Source: Loxodes magnus
Lineage: Eukaryota; Ciliophora; Karyorelictea; Loxodida; Loxodidae
Reading direction: 5' to 3'
Assembly (NCBI GenBank): GCA_946699065.1
Contig: CAMPDV010002095.1
Span: 1 to 64,000 of the forward strand
Length of the DNA: 64,000 nucleotides
Shown here: positions 23,131 to 35,194 of the stretch, piece after piece
Position numbering within the stretch: position 1 is the first letter of the stretch
Layout: every line of letters begins with the position of its first letter
The notes under the pieces: model-generated
Told to the model about the DNA's origin: nothing
Databases searched by the model: none
The model's input: the letters and a program-made list of their open reading frames with translations, nothing else
Made by a program: the position numbers and the translations under genes

Positions 23131-23785
23131 TTTTATAGATAAGGAGAATAATTTTTTAAATTAGTTTCAAAGAATATTTTAGGATTAAAAATAATTAAAG
23201 GTATCCATTAAAAAGCTAAAATTATAACTTTTTTATTTATTTTATAAAAATAAATTTAAGATTTAAATCCTTTTTGATAGATTAATTTTAAAATGTTTTA
23301 ATAAACATATTAATGAATTTTTATTTTATTTAAAATGATTGAAAATTATATATAATCTAAAAGTTAGAGATTTATAAAGTAAAATTAGTTATTAAAAAAT
23401 AAGATTTTTACTTTTTAAATATTCAAAAATAATAATTATTCCTTAATTTAGATAAGTTAAAATTTCTTTAATATTATGGCTGTAATTTATATTACTACTA
23501 GCAAAAAATAAATTTTTATTTTATTAACTTAAAATTATAATTATAACTAAAACATTTTATTAAATTAAATTATTAAATATCATTAATAATTGAGAGAAAT
23601 AAATAAAATATGTTTAATTTTTTAATAATGCCTTTTATAAAAACATTAAATTTTAATATCTCTTTTTTGTAATTTCTATTTTGATAATTAAATTATATCA
23701 ATTTATATATGAAAAATATTTATTTATAAACTTCAAATTTGCTTTTTTTATATTAAATCACATATATAAAATTAGATAGTTTTGC
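23131..23785. other. AT-rich spacer
   Basis: No gene seen. Matches 60346-60935 and, inverted, 43560-44200. Confidence 0.55.
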
Positions 23786-23789
23786 TTCA

Positions 23790-24740
23790 TTGGAATCCTT
23801 TCTTATATCTAAACTCATGTTGGATCATTTTTGTAACGATTTTTCCTCCTTTCCCGTTAGTCTGTATATTCCTGTATGTTGCAGAAACTTCATTCATCAG
23901 ATAGTATCTGTCCCATGCTTTGCACTAAAATTTTATTTTCTACTTTCTTATTCTAGTTCAAGTGTTTCCATAAAACCTCCTAGAAAGGTCGCAGAAGAGA
24001 TGTTAACCTCGGTAGAATTTTTAGTTTTGTTTCTTCTTTTTTCTTTTCTTCTTTTCGCGACGTGTCCTCTTAGCCTCTAATTACTACCAGTAATATCTTT
24101 ATTAAGAGAGGAATCCCTTACAATTTCGGTGGAGTTCCATCCACTAGCTTTTTCGAAGAATTATTTTTTTAGATTGATTTACTTGCCTACTGAAGGTAGG
24201 TTTAGCTACTAAGTAATACCTTCATTACAACTCCATAAGTTTTCATGTTAGATTTTGTTGAAGGATATAGTTAAAAGTTTTTATGATTCGCAAGTAAGTA
24301 AATTCCTTACTCCAGTCTATCTTTCTAAGATTATTTAGTTTTCTTGGCTAAGATGGTTTTCCCATCAATCTTTAGATATATTTCTTTAAATCAATCATAG
24401 CAATTAAAGTTCTTAATTTAAATCCTAAAATTCTTTTACCTTTGGAAGATTTCAAATTTGAGTTACTGAACCTCTAGTTACGTCTCAATTAACTCAAGAG
24501 CAAGCTATTACTCAAATCTGGAGTTAGATAAGGAGATTTCTTGAATATCAGAAGTAGTGATTTATAGTTTCTTAAGTGACTATTCTTATTCCTATTAAGC
24601 TTTAGAAGTAAGAGTATCATTCTTCTTGAACTGTATGATGAGAATTTACTCTATTTTATTTTCTTCTAGCTTTGCACCTTCTTACCCTTTCTTCGTCGAT
24701 TTGGTAATTAAAAATGATCTTTGTAGGCTGAATATTTTAT
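23790..24740 (-). CDS. conserved hypothetical protein, copy B (longest)
   Basis: On the minus strand an N-terminal coil (KLEENKIEQILIIQFKKN, LQITTSDIQEISLSNSRFEQ) leads into YDWFKEIYLKIDGKTILAKK, VRDSSLNKDI, HVAK, LELEQESRKQNFSAKHG and DRYYLMNEVSATYRNIQTNG. All but the KEIYLKIDGK part recur in the copies at 42905 (+) and 60935 (-). The blocks lie in more than one frame, so the gene is broken or has very short introns. I recognise no domain. It adjoins the LINE 3' end in both A and D, and may be part of an older element. Confidence 0.5.
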
Positions 24741-25740
24741 TATAATAAATTTAAAAAAAACTTAAAATTAAAGATTGGCATAATATTAATAAAAATTAAG
24801 GAAGCTTTATTTAAAATAGTATAAATTTTAAGATTTAGTTAATTTATATTTTTGACTAAACCAAGTACTATCAACAGAACAACTTTAGATTTTAATATTT
24901 ATAAGTTAACTTTTTTAAAGCTATTTTAGTTTATAATTAATAATTTTAAATAAATATCTTAGGTTAAATATAAGACCCTAATAAATTTAAATTAAATAAG
25001 AATAAAATTAAAATATAAACAAGTACTACTTATTTTAAAATTAAAAGAGATTTAAATAAAAGGATAATAAAATTAAATCTAGAAAAATAAAATTATTTTA
25101 TTAAATATTATTTTAAAATTAGTATTTGTATCCTAGAATAAAAGCATTCTATTTTCTATCTATCCCTCCTAAGTATTGTATAGCGTCTTTTCGGATTTCC
25201 TTTCAAGGAAAATGCTTCATTTTAATATATTTAACTCTGACAAAACAAAAAGGAAATAAATAAAGAATAGCAAATTTTAAACAAATATTAGTTAAAAAGC
25301 ATGAGAATTTTAAATTTTATATGCATGAAAAAAGAAAAAAATTATTTATTGTTTTAAAAAAATAAAAAAATTCATTTATACATTAAATTAAGTTAGCAAA
25401 GATGAAATAATATAAGAATTTCCTTCTTTAAAATAAGAACGGAAGTGTTTCAAACTTCTAATTTTAAAGTATGACTAATTACTATCGAATTAAAACCAAA
25501 TCCAGTCATTTACGTTTAAGTCATGAGATTTAATCAGAAAAATACACTCCTATCTATCATTATTATTAAAATTGAAAATTTATAAAAATAAATCACTTTT
25601 AAATTAAATCCAACATTTATCTGAAAAAATATTTAAAATTTTTAACTGAAAACACTTCGTAAATTTAAAAGATTTTTTATTATTTTTTATTTTAAGTTAA
25701 GTTTAAATAAAAATTTTGATTAATAAATTAATAAAATAAA
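24741..25740. other. AT-rich spacer before TM copy 2
   Basis: No gene seen. The last ~600 bases are similar, inverted, to 41930-42530. Confidence 0.5.
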
Positions 25741-27930
25741 ATGAATGGACTTATTAATTTCATTGATATTTATCCAACGCTTATTAATTTCTCATACAAA
25801 AGATAAAAAGGATTTCATTCACTTCTAGGAATTATTTTATCTTTTTGTACTTATATTCTCTTTATACTATCTTTCATAAATATGGGATAAGACATGATCC
25901 TCAAAACTAATCCAAGTATAATTACTTAAACGATTAAATAAGATAAACGTCCTTGATAATGAATTGGAATGAATAATTACACTTTTGCTTTCGTATTTAC
26001 AAATGAAACAAATAAAATTATAGTTCCTCCTTCTTTCTTTACAATAGAAGTTGGATATACAATATCTAATTCTTTGGGTACCATTAGGGACACGATTCCT
26101 ACGGTTTAATGCAACGAAAGTTTCTTCAAAGGTTTCGAAGATTAATTTCATAAATCTTTTGTAAATTATAAAATATCAACATGCTTCGATTTAAAATCTT
26201 TCGAAATAGGAGGATGATGATCTGAGATCAGCATGAAAAGCATGTGAATACAAATTTCAACGTGTAAAAACGAAACAAATTCAGAAATAATATGTGCTCC
26301 ACTAAAATAGATTGAAGAAATGATTGCCAATTAACTATTTTTAAGTATTTAGTTCTCTGATAAAATAGTTGATGTCACTAATTACGAAAATCCAATAAAG
26401 AACATACTTAACACGTATTATTGAACTCTAGATTTGTATCAGCGCAAATATACTTCTGTTCTATTAAAACCTTTAGAAATAATAACAGATGATGGTGTTT
26501 TACTGGAGAATTAATAAACAATTAAAGATGTCTTAATTGAAAAAACCTAAGTAGAGGCTATTTCAAATTAAAAATAAAAGAGTTCTTACATTTTTTTTCT
26601 TGAAATGCTTTCTTCTGATAGTATACTTTAATATAAGAGAAGATATAAAAAGGTTCAAGATGTGGCTTCTTAAATAGGAGGAGTTCTTAACATAATAATA
26701 CTTTTAAGCTAAATTCTTGTAATAATATACTCTAAATATGCTTTCTCATATAACTTTGCAAATGATATTTTTGAATTTGAAGATCTCTAAGAAAGTATAG
26801 ATTAAACCTTAAAAGCAAAAAATATTCAGAATAAAAATACCTAAAAATACCAAAATTAAAATAATAATAGCGAGAAAGAATCTAAAAGTTATTCTTAAGT
26901 AGTTTAAATATCTTACTAACAAGAGTAAGATTGGAAAAAGGAACGCAAAAAGAAAACTACAAGCAAATTATCTTAAATTGCTCCTGAAAATAATTAAAAT
27001 TAATTTATAAAAGAAGAATAAAAAGACAATTAAGAATAAGAAACTGGAATTCGGGAATTCATTAATAATTATTTGAAAAATAAGTAAATTAAAGCCATTG
27101 AATCTAAGAGTGATTTAATTGACAAGACATAAATGTTTTGTAATATGAAATGTTAAAATGAAAGTCCTACAAACGAAGAAAATCCCAAAAACTAAAATAA
27201 ATAAAACTAAAAATCTATTTAATGTTAAAAAGTTATTTCTTAGAAAGAATTGGAAGTTCTTTCTAATACTTTAAACGAAAGTAATACTTAAGATAAAGAA
27301 GAATATATTTAAGAATCTTAAGATAAAGAAAATATTGATTCTTCTAAGAATATAGAACCTTTATAAACATCTAAGAGCTAAATAAAACTTCGCATGTCTA
27401 GTGAATAAAAGAGTTAATACTTTTAATAAAAAGTAAAAAAGGAAGATCATTTCAAAGTTAACTTTTTCTAATTCTACTTTTATAAATTTCTTAGTCTCTT
27501 CAAAAAGAACTAACCTTTATTTTTAAATAAAAAACAGAAAAAGCTCTTACTCTTAGAAAAAGCCAACGATACAATTCAAGATTATTTGTAAGCTGATTTT
27601 TTAGTAAAAAAGTTGATAGAACTTGAGAAACTGAAAACTATAATCTTCAATGAAGATTAGTTAACAGTTTTTAATTATATTTCTAAACCTAAAATAAAAC
27701 TAGGTGAGATAAAATCGTAAGATAGCTTCGAGTTTACATTGAATCCTTCTTTAAAGCCGAATAAAAACTTTAAGTTAGAAAATAGTTAAGTTTATAAAGA
27801 ACTAGATAAAGTAATAGAGTTTTGTAGTCAAGTACTTAATAACGAAAGAGAAGATCCAAGAGACTTGAAGTTATTTAATTTAATAGACGAACAGATTCTG
27901 AAGTATGTGGAATTGAAGAAAAGAGAATGA
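25741..27930 (+). CDS. ciliate-type transmembrane protein, copy 2 (729 aa)
   Basis: 730 codons open from MNGLINFIDIYP to TGA. Same plan as copy 1: YKRQKGF patch, helix 1, Cys-containing loop (QCNESFF, STCFDL, SICKNET-like), helix 2 (NIIILLS), long Lys/Gln-rich tail, and end EFCSQVLNNERED ... KKRE-TGA. It carries CAA and CAG where copy 1 has TAA and TAG (at 27829 and 27891), and TGATGA where copy 1 has TGGTGA. It is ~11 residues longer in the tail through a small duplication around IQESQDKEN. Downstream sequence differs from copy 1 immediately after the TGA, which supports that stop. Intact, so plausibly functional. Confidence 0.85.
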
Positions 27931-28755
27931 TAAAATTATTATTTAATTTACTTATTTTAAATTTTAATACTAAAAATAATTTATTATTTTAAATTTGTTA
28001 TTTAATCTTAAATAAAATCTGATTGATTAATTTTAAATTTATTTTTTTAATTTAAAATCTTTTAATTTCCTTATTTTATCTTTATTGTTTCTATAATTAT
28101 TTTTATTTTAAAAATATCTAGTTGAAACTGATTTAAAATTAAAAATAAATTTTTTTATATTCTTAAGAAATTTTATATTTAATTTTTTTAATTAAAATTA
28201 ATTCTATTTATTTGTAAAAATACTAAAAAGAAAGCTTTATATTCCTAATTAATAATTTAAATTATAAAATAGTTTATCTTTATCAATAATTTTTTTAAAT
28301 TTATTTTTTTCATTATTATTAATAGATTTTTTAACACAAATTAAAGCTTATTATTTAAATTTGTAGGTAATCATAATTTAAATTTTTAATCTATTTATTA
28401 AGTTTTATATTAATATTGTAGAAAATTCTTATATATCTAATTTCAAATACTTTATATGTGATTTTTATATTTCAATTTGTTTATAAAAAATTTTAATGTA
28501 ACTAATTTATTTAATTTTTATTTATTTAGTTTAAATATATAGATTTAGCTATACTATATTATAATAATTTTTTTTAATTTCATTTTTTTCTTCTAAATTT
28601 ATTAAAATCAGTTAAAGTTAATTTGAATTTATAAGAATTCTTTTTTAATCTTTTTGGTTTAGACAATAATTTTATGAGTAACTTTCCTTTTTCAGAAAAG
28701 ATACATCAGTATAAATAAATAAAATAAAATTTTAGATTTTAAGTATTACAACCTC
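27931..28755. other. AT-rich spacer
   Basis: Nothing recognisable. Confidence 0.5.
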
Positions 28756-28759
28756 ATTC

Positions 28760-29347
28760 TCACATCCTAACAGATATTTTTTTTTTGTTAGTAATTAAAA
28801 AAGTTAAAATGTTGAATGATTACGAAATCTGTTCCTAACTGTTACATACTCCATTTTTGCTACTACAACTTCTTAATTACAAAAATTTAAGTCTAATCTT
28901 GTTTCATTTTATTAATTCTGTCTTTTTTATTGCAATATATTGTTTAAGCTTGACTTTAAGCTTTTATCAACATTTATTTTTTAATTCTTGAAACTGTATT
29001 TCTTACTTTGATCCAACTTTATCACTTCAAATCTTGAAATTTATTGTGCTACCATATAAATGCTTTCTATATTTACAGTGTAGCAAGATTTCTTGAATTT
29101 TGAATAAAGTGATATGATTTAAAGATTAGCTAATTTTCTACTTTTTAAATCTCTTATTAGATTTTAAAAGTAATTCACTTTAGGAATTTATCACTTTTTA
29201 TATTTATTATTCATTATTCCTTAACTTTTATAATTTTATTGTTAAGTTAATTTAACTGATTCTTTTAATGCTTCATAAGACTTAAAAATTCTTCTAACTA
29301 ATAAATCTTTACTCTATGTCTTCTTTTTCTTTTAAGATCATTTCCAT
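28760..29347 (-). CDS. hypothetical basic coiled-coil protein (195 aa)
   Basis: One frame from MEMILKEKEDIEQRFISQ to SVRM-TGA with no frame change. It is rich in Lys, Gln and Ile, with heptad-like helices (LRNNEQQIQKVINSQSELLL, FQELKNKCWQKLKVKLKQ) and a central HCKYRKHLYGSTINFKIW. Several Trp are TGA. No known domain. Single copy in the window and close to a plus-strand gene beginning near 29400, so the two are arranged head to head. Confidence 0.5.
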
Positions 29348-29402
29348 TAATTTATGGCTATCTTTTTTAATTTTAGCCCTTAAAGTGAATAATACCAGAA
29401 GG

Positions 29403-30119
29403 AAAAAAAATTATTGAATTATTGAATGAATAAACTATTTTTAAAAAGGAGACAATAAAAGTAGCAAATAGTATAATTGAGATAGTTTATATATCAGAGG
29501 AAACTTTTATTTAAGCAATTAATATTTTTATTAAGGAAAAACTTAATGAGATAACTAGATTTATTAGTATAGAATTTTAAAGAATAAATTTTAAATAAGG
29601 CAAAATAAAGGTATACATAAAAAATTATTTCCTCAAAAACTAAAAGGAAATTATCATAGAGTTGGCTTTAATTAGCATGTTTAATTATATAATTAGTTGT
29701 AATAAGTAAAACAGCAAAAATTTAGTCAAGAACTGCTAATATAATTCAAAAATAAGAAGCAAATTAAGAAATAGCAAAAATAGATTAATAGATAGAAAAA
29801 TTATAGAAACTACTAGTATTTCTTTGATATATAAAACCTAACCAAAATTTTTTGTAAATAAAGGTAATTTATATATAAAAAATATTGATGGAGACTAATT
29901 AACCTAGCAAATAGTAGATACTCAAAAAAAGAGCCAAATAAATGTTTAAAAAGTATTGAAATTGAGAAAATATCAACAGCAAAGTTAGAATAGATTAACA
30001 GCCAATTATATTTTATTCAAGAATACTTATCTAAAGAACAAATGTGTGATTTCAATAAGTTTTAAGATTATTTCCAAGACTTTTTATAAACTAATACGTG
30101 ATATACCTAGTAAAAGTGA
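29403..30119 (+). CDS. hypothetical protein, possible ORF1-like
   Basis: The first ~170 codons lack any TGA and look coding (KETIKVANSIIEIVYISEET, KEIIIELALISMF). From about 29930 another frame takes over (KCLKSIEIEKISTAKLEQ, YLSKEQMCDFNKFQDYFQDF), ending TQQK-TGA. The SIEIEK string resembles the M[ED]IE motif of the ORF1 family. The stop TGA lies inside the palindrome GTGACGTCAC, exactly as in the gene ending at 35710. No clear start codon or knuckle. Confidence 0.4.
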
Positions 30120-30125
30120 CGTCAC
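30116..30125. promoter_or_regulatory. GTGACGTCAC palindrome at gene end
   Basis: Ten-base perfect palindrome containing TGACGTCA (CRE-like), overlapping a TGA stop. I found only two in the window. Confidence 0.35.
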
Positions 30126-30394
30126 AGAAGATTATGCTATGTTGAGCTATGTAATAAGAATTTTAATTTATTTTAAATTTAACTTTTAAATTTAGAAACT
30201 TAATAAATCCAATTTCTTTTTTTAATTGATTTTGAGTATTTATGATGTAAATTTAACTAAATAAATATAAATATTTTAAATATTTTAATTTATTTAATGT
30301 AATATCTTTTATAAATTTGAAAATTAATTATACTATTCATTTAACTAAACTTTTAATAAGAAAAAGTCATTTTAATTAAAATGTTAATGAAATG

Positions 30395-31180
30395 AAGTTA
30401 CTGATATAAATCAGATAGTCCATTCTAATTATGTTTGTAAAGTTCAAGTATTTTCTTTTCATCTTCCAACTCTTCTCCGTTGCTTCTTGTACTTTCTTGT
30501 TGTTCTTCTTTAAGTTTGAATTATTAATTTGAGTTTTTTCCATCAAATTTAATTCTTTTGTGAAATAATTTTATTTAAAAGGTCTGCGTCTGTTTATTTT
30601 TGAAAATTGAACTGCTAGATTATGTAGAGTTTATCATAAGATTTTAATTTTTCCATTAAATTTATCAGAAATATTTCTAAATGAGTCCAAATAGTAGACA
30701 TATTCGAAGATCTGCTTAAATGAATTTTTACTTCTGCATGGACAGAGCACGTTTTCCACTGGATATTGATACGTATAAAAATAATATTAAAAGTTATAAG
30801 ATTAAGTGTACAACATAAAGATGGAAATTATTTTTTCCTGTATTCTTTGTTAAGTTTAGTATAATTTAATACCGGAAATTCCAAACCTTCAAATTTCTCA
30901 AAATTATAAGAACTAAAGCACAATTTTTACTTCTTTCTTCTGTTTATTTTGTATGGAGTAGAAGAATTATATTGTTATCATTCGTATATTAAATCAGTAG
31001 CTCCATAACTGTAAATTATATGTGTTTAAGATTTTGCAAAAATCGAAAGATATAAGAATTTTTAGTAAATATCTGTTCTTTAATCAAGAATCTTTATTGA
31101 TAAATATATATAAAATTATCTTTGGTTTTGAATCAAGCAATTACTACACAATTTAGCCTTTTTAAATTCTATTTTGGCAT
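30395..31180 (-). CDS. hypothetical Cys-rich protein
   Basis: The minus-strand frame begins near KIEFKKAKLCSNCLIQNQR and continues SYGATDLIYEWQQYNSSTPY, KLCFSSYNFEKFEGLEF and FPSLCCT. After a frame change it reads YQYPVENVLCPCRSKNSFK and IFEYVYYLDSFRNISDKFNG. After another it reads EEQQESTRSNGEELEDEKK. The pairs CSNC, LCC and CPC suggest metal binding, but I cannot name a family. Two frame changes in ~780 bases imply tiny introns or decay. Confidence 0.4.
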
Positions 31181-31935
31181 TTTAATTAGATAAATAATTT
31201 AATTATCATATTCTACCGTAAAAGTACTTTTTTATAGGTTGGGTTTCAAAATTAAGCTCTTAAATATGTAAAAAAATAATAATAAATTGAGCTTAATTCT
31301 AGCTCTTTAATATTAATATATATTTGAAATGATTAGTAAAATAATAATTTATTTATATTATAAACTTTTATATTAGTTTTAATTTTGACTAAAAAATGGT
31401 AGGCTAGAAAATTATAATTTTAAGTAAATAAATAAATTATAAACTTTAATAGACATAATAAGGCAAGAGAAAGAAATAGTATTTGGAGTAATTAGATTTT
31501 GCTTTTCATATAGTTTTTGCATATGCTTTTTTATTTACTTGTTTCTAATATTTTACAATAGAATTATTTAAATTTTTAGCTAAATATAAATTTAATCATA
31601 ATTTTATTATTTAAATTCTGTTTTAATTCTTAAAAGCAATCTCTTAACAAAATTAACAATATTTAAAAAATTAAATCTATAATTTAAATATTTTTAACTA
31701 CTTTATTGATAATATAAGCATGTGGGTTTTTTCATCATTTGATTAATAAAGCTTAACGTAATAGACGACTATAAAAATTTAGAATTAACTACTTTGTTTA
31801 ATTTTTTATTTGATTAAAATAATTTTAAATTAGCATTTTTTACTTTAATTAAAATAAAAAAATAAATATTAAAATAATTACTTTTATTTTGTAGATATAA
31901 TCAAAATATGTATTATATAATAGTCAGAATATTTA
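31181..31935. other. AT-rich spacer
   Basis: Nothing recognisable. Confidence 0.5.
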
Positions 31936-31939
31936 AATT

Positions 31940-32228
31940 AAATAGTTTTCATTGTAAAACTTTATTTTTCTTGAAATAATTAAATGCTAATAAATTTAAA
32001 TATTTTTCTCAATTTAATCAAAACATTTCTAACATTTTTTTCATAATTATTTTTATAGTAAAAATAATATTTATAACATAAAATAATATAATCAAGTGAT
32101 ATACCTTTATTTTATTTACTCCAAATCAAAGAATTTTAATACTTTACAGAAAAGCTTAAAAAGATACCATTTTGTTATGTTTTCCCTATTTCTTCTTCTG
32201 TATCAACTTATTCTTCGATCAGTTCCAT
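31940..32228 (-). CDS. possible small protein
   Basis: The frame starts MELIEEQVDTEEEIGKTQQ and continues YIILCYKYYFYYKNN and VRNVLIKLRK. The acidic start looks coding, but no homologue or nearby stop is seen. Low confidence. Confidence 0.25.
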
Positions 32229-32282
32229 TCACTTTTCATGTAATATATATGAATATATTTATTTTATTTTACATATAAAATA

Positions 32283-32481
32283 TGGATGTCGGCCGTGGTC
32301 GGAAGAACTAGTAGGTAATCTGGTGCGTTGTATACTGCATTGCAAGTAATCTTGCACTAGATGACACTACGGAGAAGAGAGGACAAGTTCGGAAGAGATA
32401 TACCTAACTTGCTCGTGTGTTATCACTAGCAGTACAAATGTTTAACTGAGGCCTACTAATTCCACTTAGAAAATTTTTTTT
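32283..32481 (+). ncRNA. putative structured RNA in a GC-rich island
   Basis: About 190 bases near 45% GC inside ~20% GC surroundings. Pairings visible: TAGTAGG (32309-32315) with CCTACTA (32452-32458); TCTGGTGC (32319-32326) with GCACTAGA (32354-32361, one G-U); CAAGTT (32384-32389) with AACTTG (32406-32411); GCTCGTG with CACTAGC (32411-32430, one mismatch, 6-base loop). Together these make a closed multi-branch fold. A run of nine T follows at 32474-32482, as at RNA polymerase III terminators. It does not match tRNA, 5S, U6 or SRP as I know them. Alternative: the minus strand is also open without TGA, so a coding explanation is not excluded. Confidence 0.45.
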
Positions 32482-32483
32482 TA

Positions 32484-32900
32484 TACAAAATATCCATTCT
32501 TCTCTCATCATTCAATTTACTTTTTTCATGTTTACGTTGATTATAAAAATTAATCTATTTGAAAAAATTCTCCCAGAGATAATTAAATCATTTACATTTA
32601 TTTAAGTTACTTTTTAATAATTTTCTCTAAATCTTTTTCAAATTAGTCTATTTTTTACTTATATCATACTCATACATTTTGCAAGATGAGTAATTGAAAG
32701 TTTTATAAACTCTTCTACAGTTAAAGCTTAAATTAGTACGTGCTTCGTATTTATATTTCATAGTCCATATTTCTAGAAGCTATATAATTATTTCTAATAT
32801 TTTTATCTTCAAATATTTCTGAGGAAAAGAATCTTAACTATGTTATGCTATTTTTATTTGTAATTCTACTAATTCAAATATTCAAAAAATTATGAAATGA
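32484..32900 (-). CDS. hypothetical protein
   Basis: The minus-strand frame contains LTVEEFIKLSITHLAKCMSM and KNRLIWKRFRENYQKVTQ, with Trp as TGA. It looks coding but is not recognised. Start uncertain (upstream in frame to KILFLRNIWRQ). Confidence 0.35.
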
Positions 32901-34485
32901 CAATATTATTTCATCTATATTTAATATATCTGCACTAAACAGATATTAAATACTTAATATTCACATTTAGTTATAAAAACTAGTGAAGAATTAATATTAA
33001 AATAGGATTTTATTTAAATAAAAAAGGAAATATCTTTATTATAGATTCATTTACTAATGAATCTATATAGATTACATTTTCAGAAATTAATATACATATC
33101 TTTTTTCCTTTTAATTTATGTTTCTTTAATTTTGGATATTTATAATTTTTTCGTGGAAATTAATTCTTCAGTATATTAAATTACTTTGCTGTTAAAGTTT
33201 AATTTTATTTTATCTGAAATAATTAATATGAAAAAATAAAAAAGGAAGAGCCGTAATATTCAAGTGATTTAAATGAATGCTATAATTTTTATAATTTTAT
33301 ACCAAAATGAATTTTTTAATCCTTACAATAAGACATTTTTTAATGAAATCTAAAATTTATTAAAGAATAGTTATTAAATTTGAATTATCGAAAATTGAAT
33401 TAAATAAGCAAATGAAAATTATGATATATATAGTTTATATATTATAACTATTTAGTTAATCTTAAAAGATTCTAGTTTTATGTAATTTTATTACTTAATA
33501 ATAAAAAATGTAATTTTTAAACCTATTTAACAAAGTAAATATTCCTATAAACTTCTTTAATTAATAATTTATATATTTATTCATATCTCATTAATCATTA
33601 AATAACTATTTATCTTTGGTTTAAATGAAGTTTTAAATGTATAAAATCTCAGTTTCTGTACAAAAATTTCCTTGTATTGCTTAGATGATTTATGAACATA
33701 ATATAAATAATTATACCATAATTAGTCTTACTTATCACATATAAATTTTATAGTTTTCTAAAACTAAAAATTTAAAATTAATAACTATTTAATAGATGTA
33801 AGTAAATAAGCTTTTATCATAATAAATTTATAACTAATTATATGATAATTTTTAGTATTTGGAAATATTTAATAAGTTTAAGCTTTATATTATTTATTTA
33901 TAGGATTTTGCAAATAAGAATTAATATTCTTTACCAATTATTTAATTTTAATTTCTATAAGGCTTTCATTTATAAATTCTCTAATTATTTTTTATTTTTT
34001 ATGAAGATTATTATTATCTATTTTTATTTCTTTTAATCTCATTAAAAAATGTTCAGACTTGATAAAAGTTAAAATACAATAGTTTTATAATACTATAATT
34101 TTCTTCGACTAACTAATTAGCTTATTTGTAATTTACTAAATTTATCTTTTATTTTTTATAATAAGAATTTTAAATGTTATTTAATATTTTACATTTGCTT
34201 GAAGTTAAGATTTTTAGACTTAATATTTTATTGCTATTTCTTATATTTTCTATTTATTTAGCAAAGTATTCTATTGAGGTATTTTCAATAAAAAATATTT
34301 TTGCGTTTATAAATTTACTATGTTAAACCTTTGATATCGATTAATAATATCTTGTTATTTTTTTTAGTTGTTAGTTATAAGTCGTTTAATATCAAAATGA
34401 TTCATAGTTTGTACATTTTCTTTTTTATACTAGGTTAATTAAAATATCTTCTAGCTAAATAAATAAAATTAAGTTTATAGTTTCT
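32901..34485. other. AT-rich spacer with a dispersed repeat
   Basis: No gene seen. About 33165-33520 resembles 44975-45330 (shared ttataattttata and ttaatccttaca strings), a diverged dispersed repeat. Confidence 0.45.
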
Positions 34486-34489
34486 GGAG

Positions 34490-35190
34490 TGAGCCTTGAA
34501 AACCACCAAATCTTGTATCTACATTTTCCTAAACTAAAGGATTGCGCAGGATTTCATTTGTCCACTATCTTTCTTTCGAATATTATTTTATTGAATGCCG
34601 TCCTATCGCTTGAAAAAACTATTTTTGATAAATCTAATCTTGAATTGTAGAACTTCTTCTTATAAATTAATCCGGTTTTTGTTGGTCATAATGCAAATAA
34701 ATCATTCAAAGTTACCTACTTTTTTTGTTATAAATTGCTTATTTCTTTAACACCTTTTGCAATGATGTTAATTTTAGCATAATTAGCAACAGATTTTTCT
34801 TCTTAAACCTTGTTATACTTCGTTTTTCTCTATTTCCATAGGTTTTACATCCTTGCTATCCGATGGTTTTTAAATAATTTCCTATTAGAAATTTTGGTTT
34901 TCCTACAGTCTTTTATTTAATAATAGAATTAAGAAAATTAAAAAATTTGAGGAATTTTATTGATAATTAATAAATTTCTTCTAGTTTTAATCCCATTTGA
35001 TATTAAATATAATGATTGGCTTTCTCTATAGATAAAGATTTAGATTTTATATTAATTAATCTAGTTTCTTTTATAATTGCTCAAATTTTAATCCTCATTA
35101 TTTTAATTCTTATTGTATATTTTATATTATTCAATGCAAAAGAAATTATCAGAATACTAATCAAGTTATTAACTAATAGACTATTTCCTA
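34490..35190 (-). CDS. ORF1-like protein with CCHC zinc knuckle
   Basis: The minus strand reads DVKPMEIEKNEVQQGLRRK and then CQLCQNQHHCKRC, a CX2CX3HX4C knuckle with the same spacing as CYVCNKQHQWKYC at 11192. The MEIE motif lies just before it, as in the rest of the family. Upstream, in other frames, Asn/Gln-rich sequence (STFPSPRKQSISQQLDQ) probably forms the N-terminal part. C-terminal Lys/Gln-rich stretch to about 34490. It is placed head to head with the plus-strand ORF1-like gene at 35195. N-terminus uncertain. Confidence 0.55.
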
Positions 35191-35194
35191 GGAG

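Larger units (their letters stand above)
7322..24265. repeat. segmental repeat, block A (direct copy of block D)
   Basis: From cctttaataactaataaatg to gttgaagga this segment matches 45358-61410 in the same order and orientation at roughly 97%. It holds a LINE tail, ORF1-like genes, a transmembrane gene, the gene after it, another LINE tail, an ORF1-only insertion found in A only, a full LINE element and part of a hypothetical gene. The offset steps from ~38,030 to ~37,130 because the insertion at 16732-17579 is absent from D. Shared internal insertions show that the copying followed their arrival. Confidence 0.85.

Noticed and set aside
25867-26151. Minus-strand 94-codon ORF, also at 41512-41796
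   Set aside because: Shadow of the transmembrane gene on the opposite strand; its conservation follows from the TM gene.
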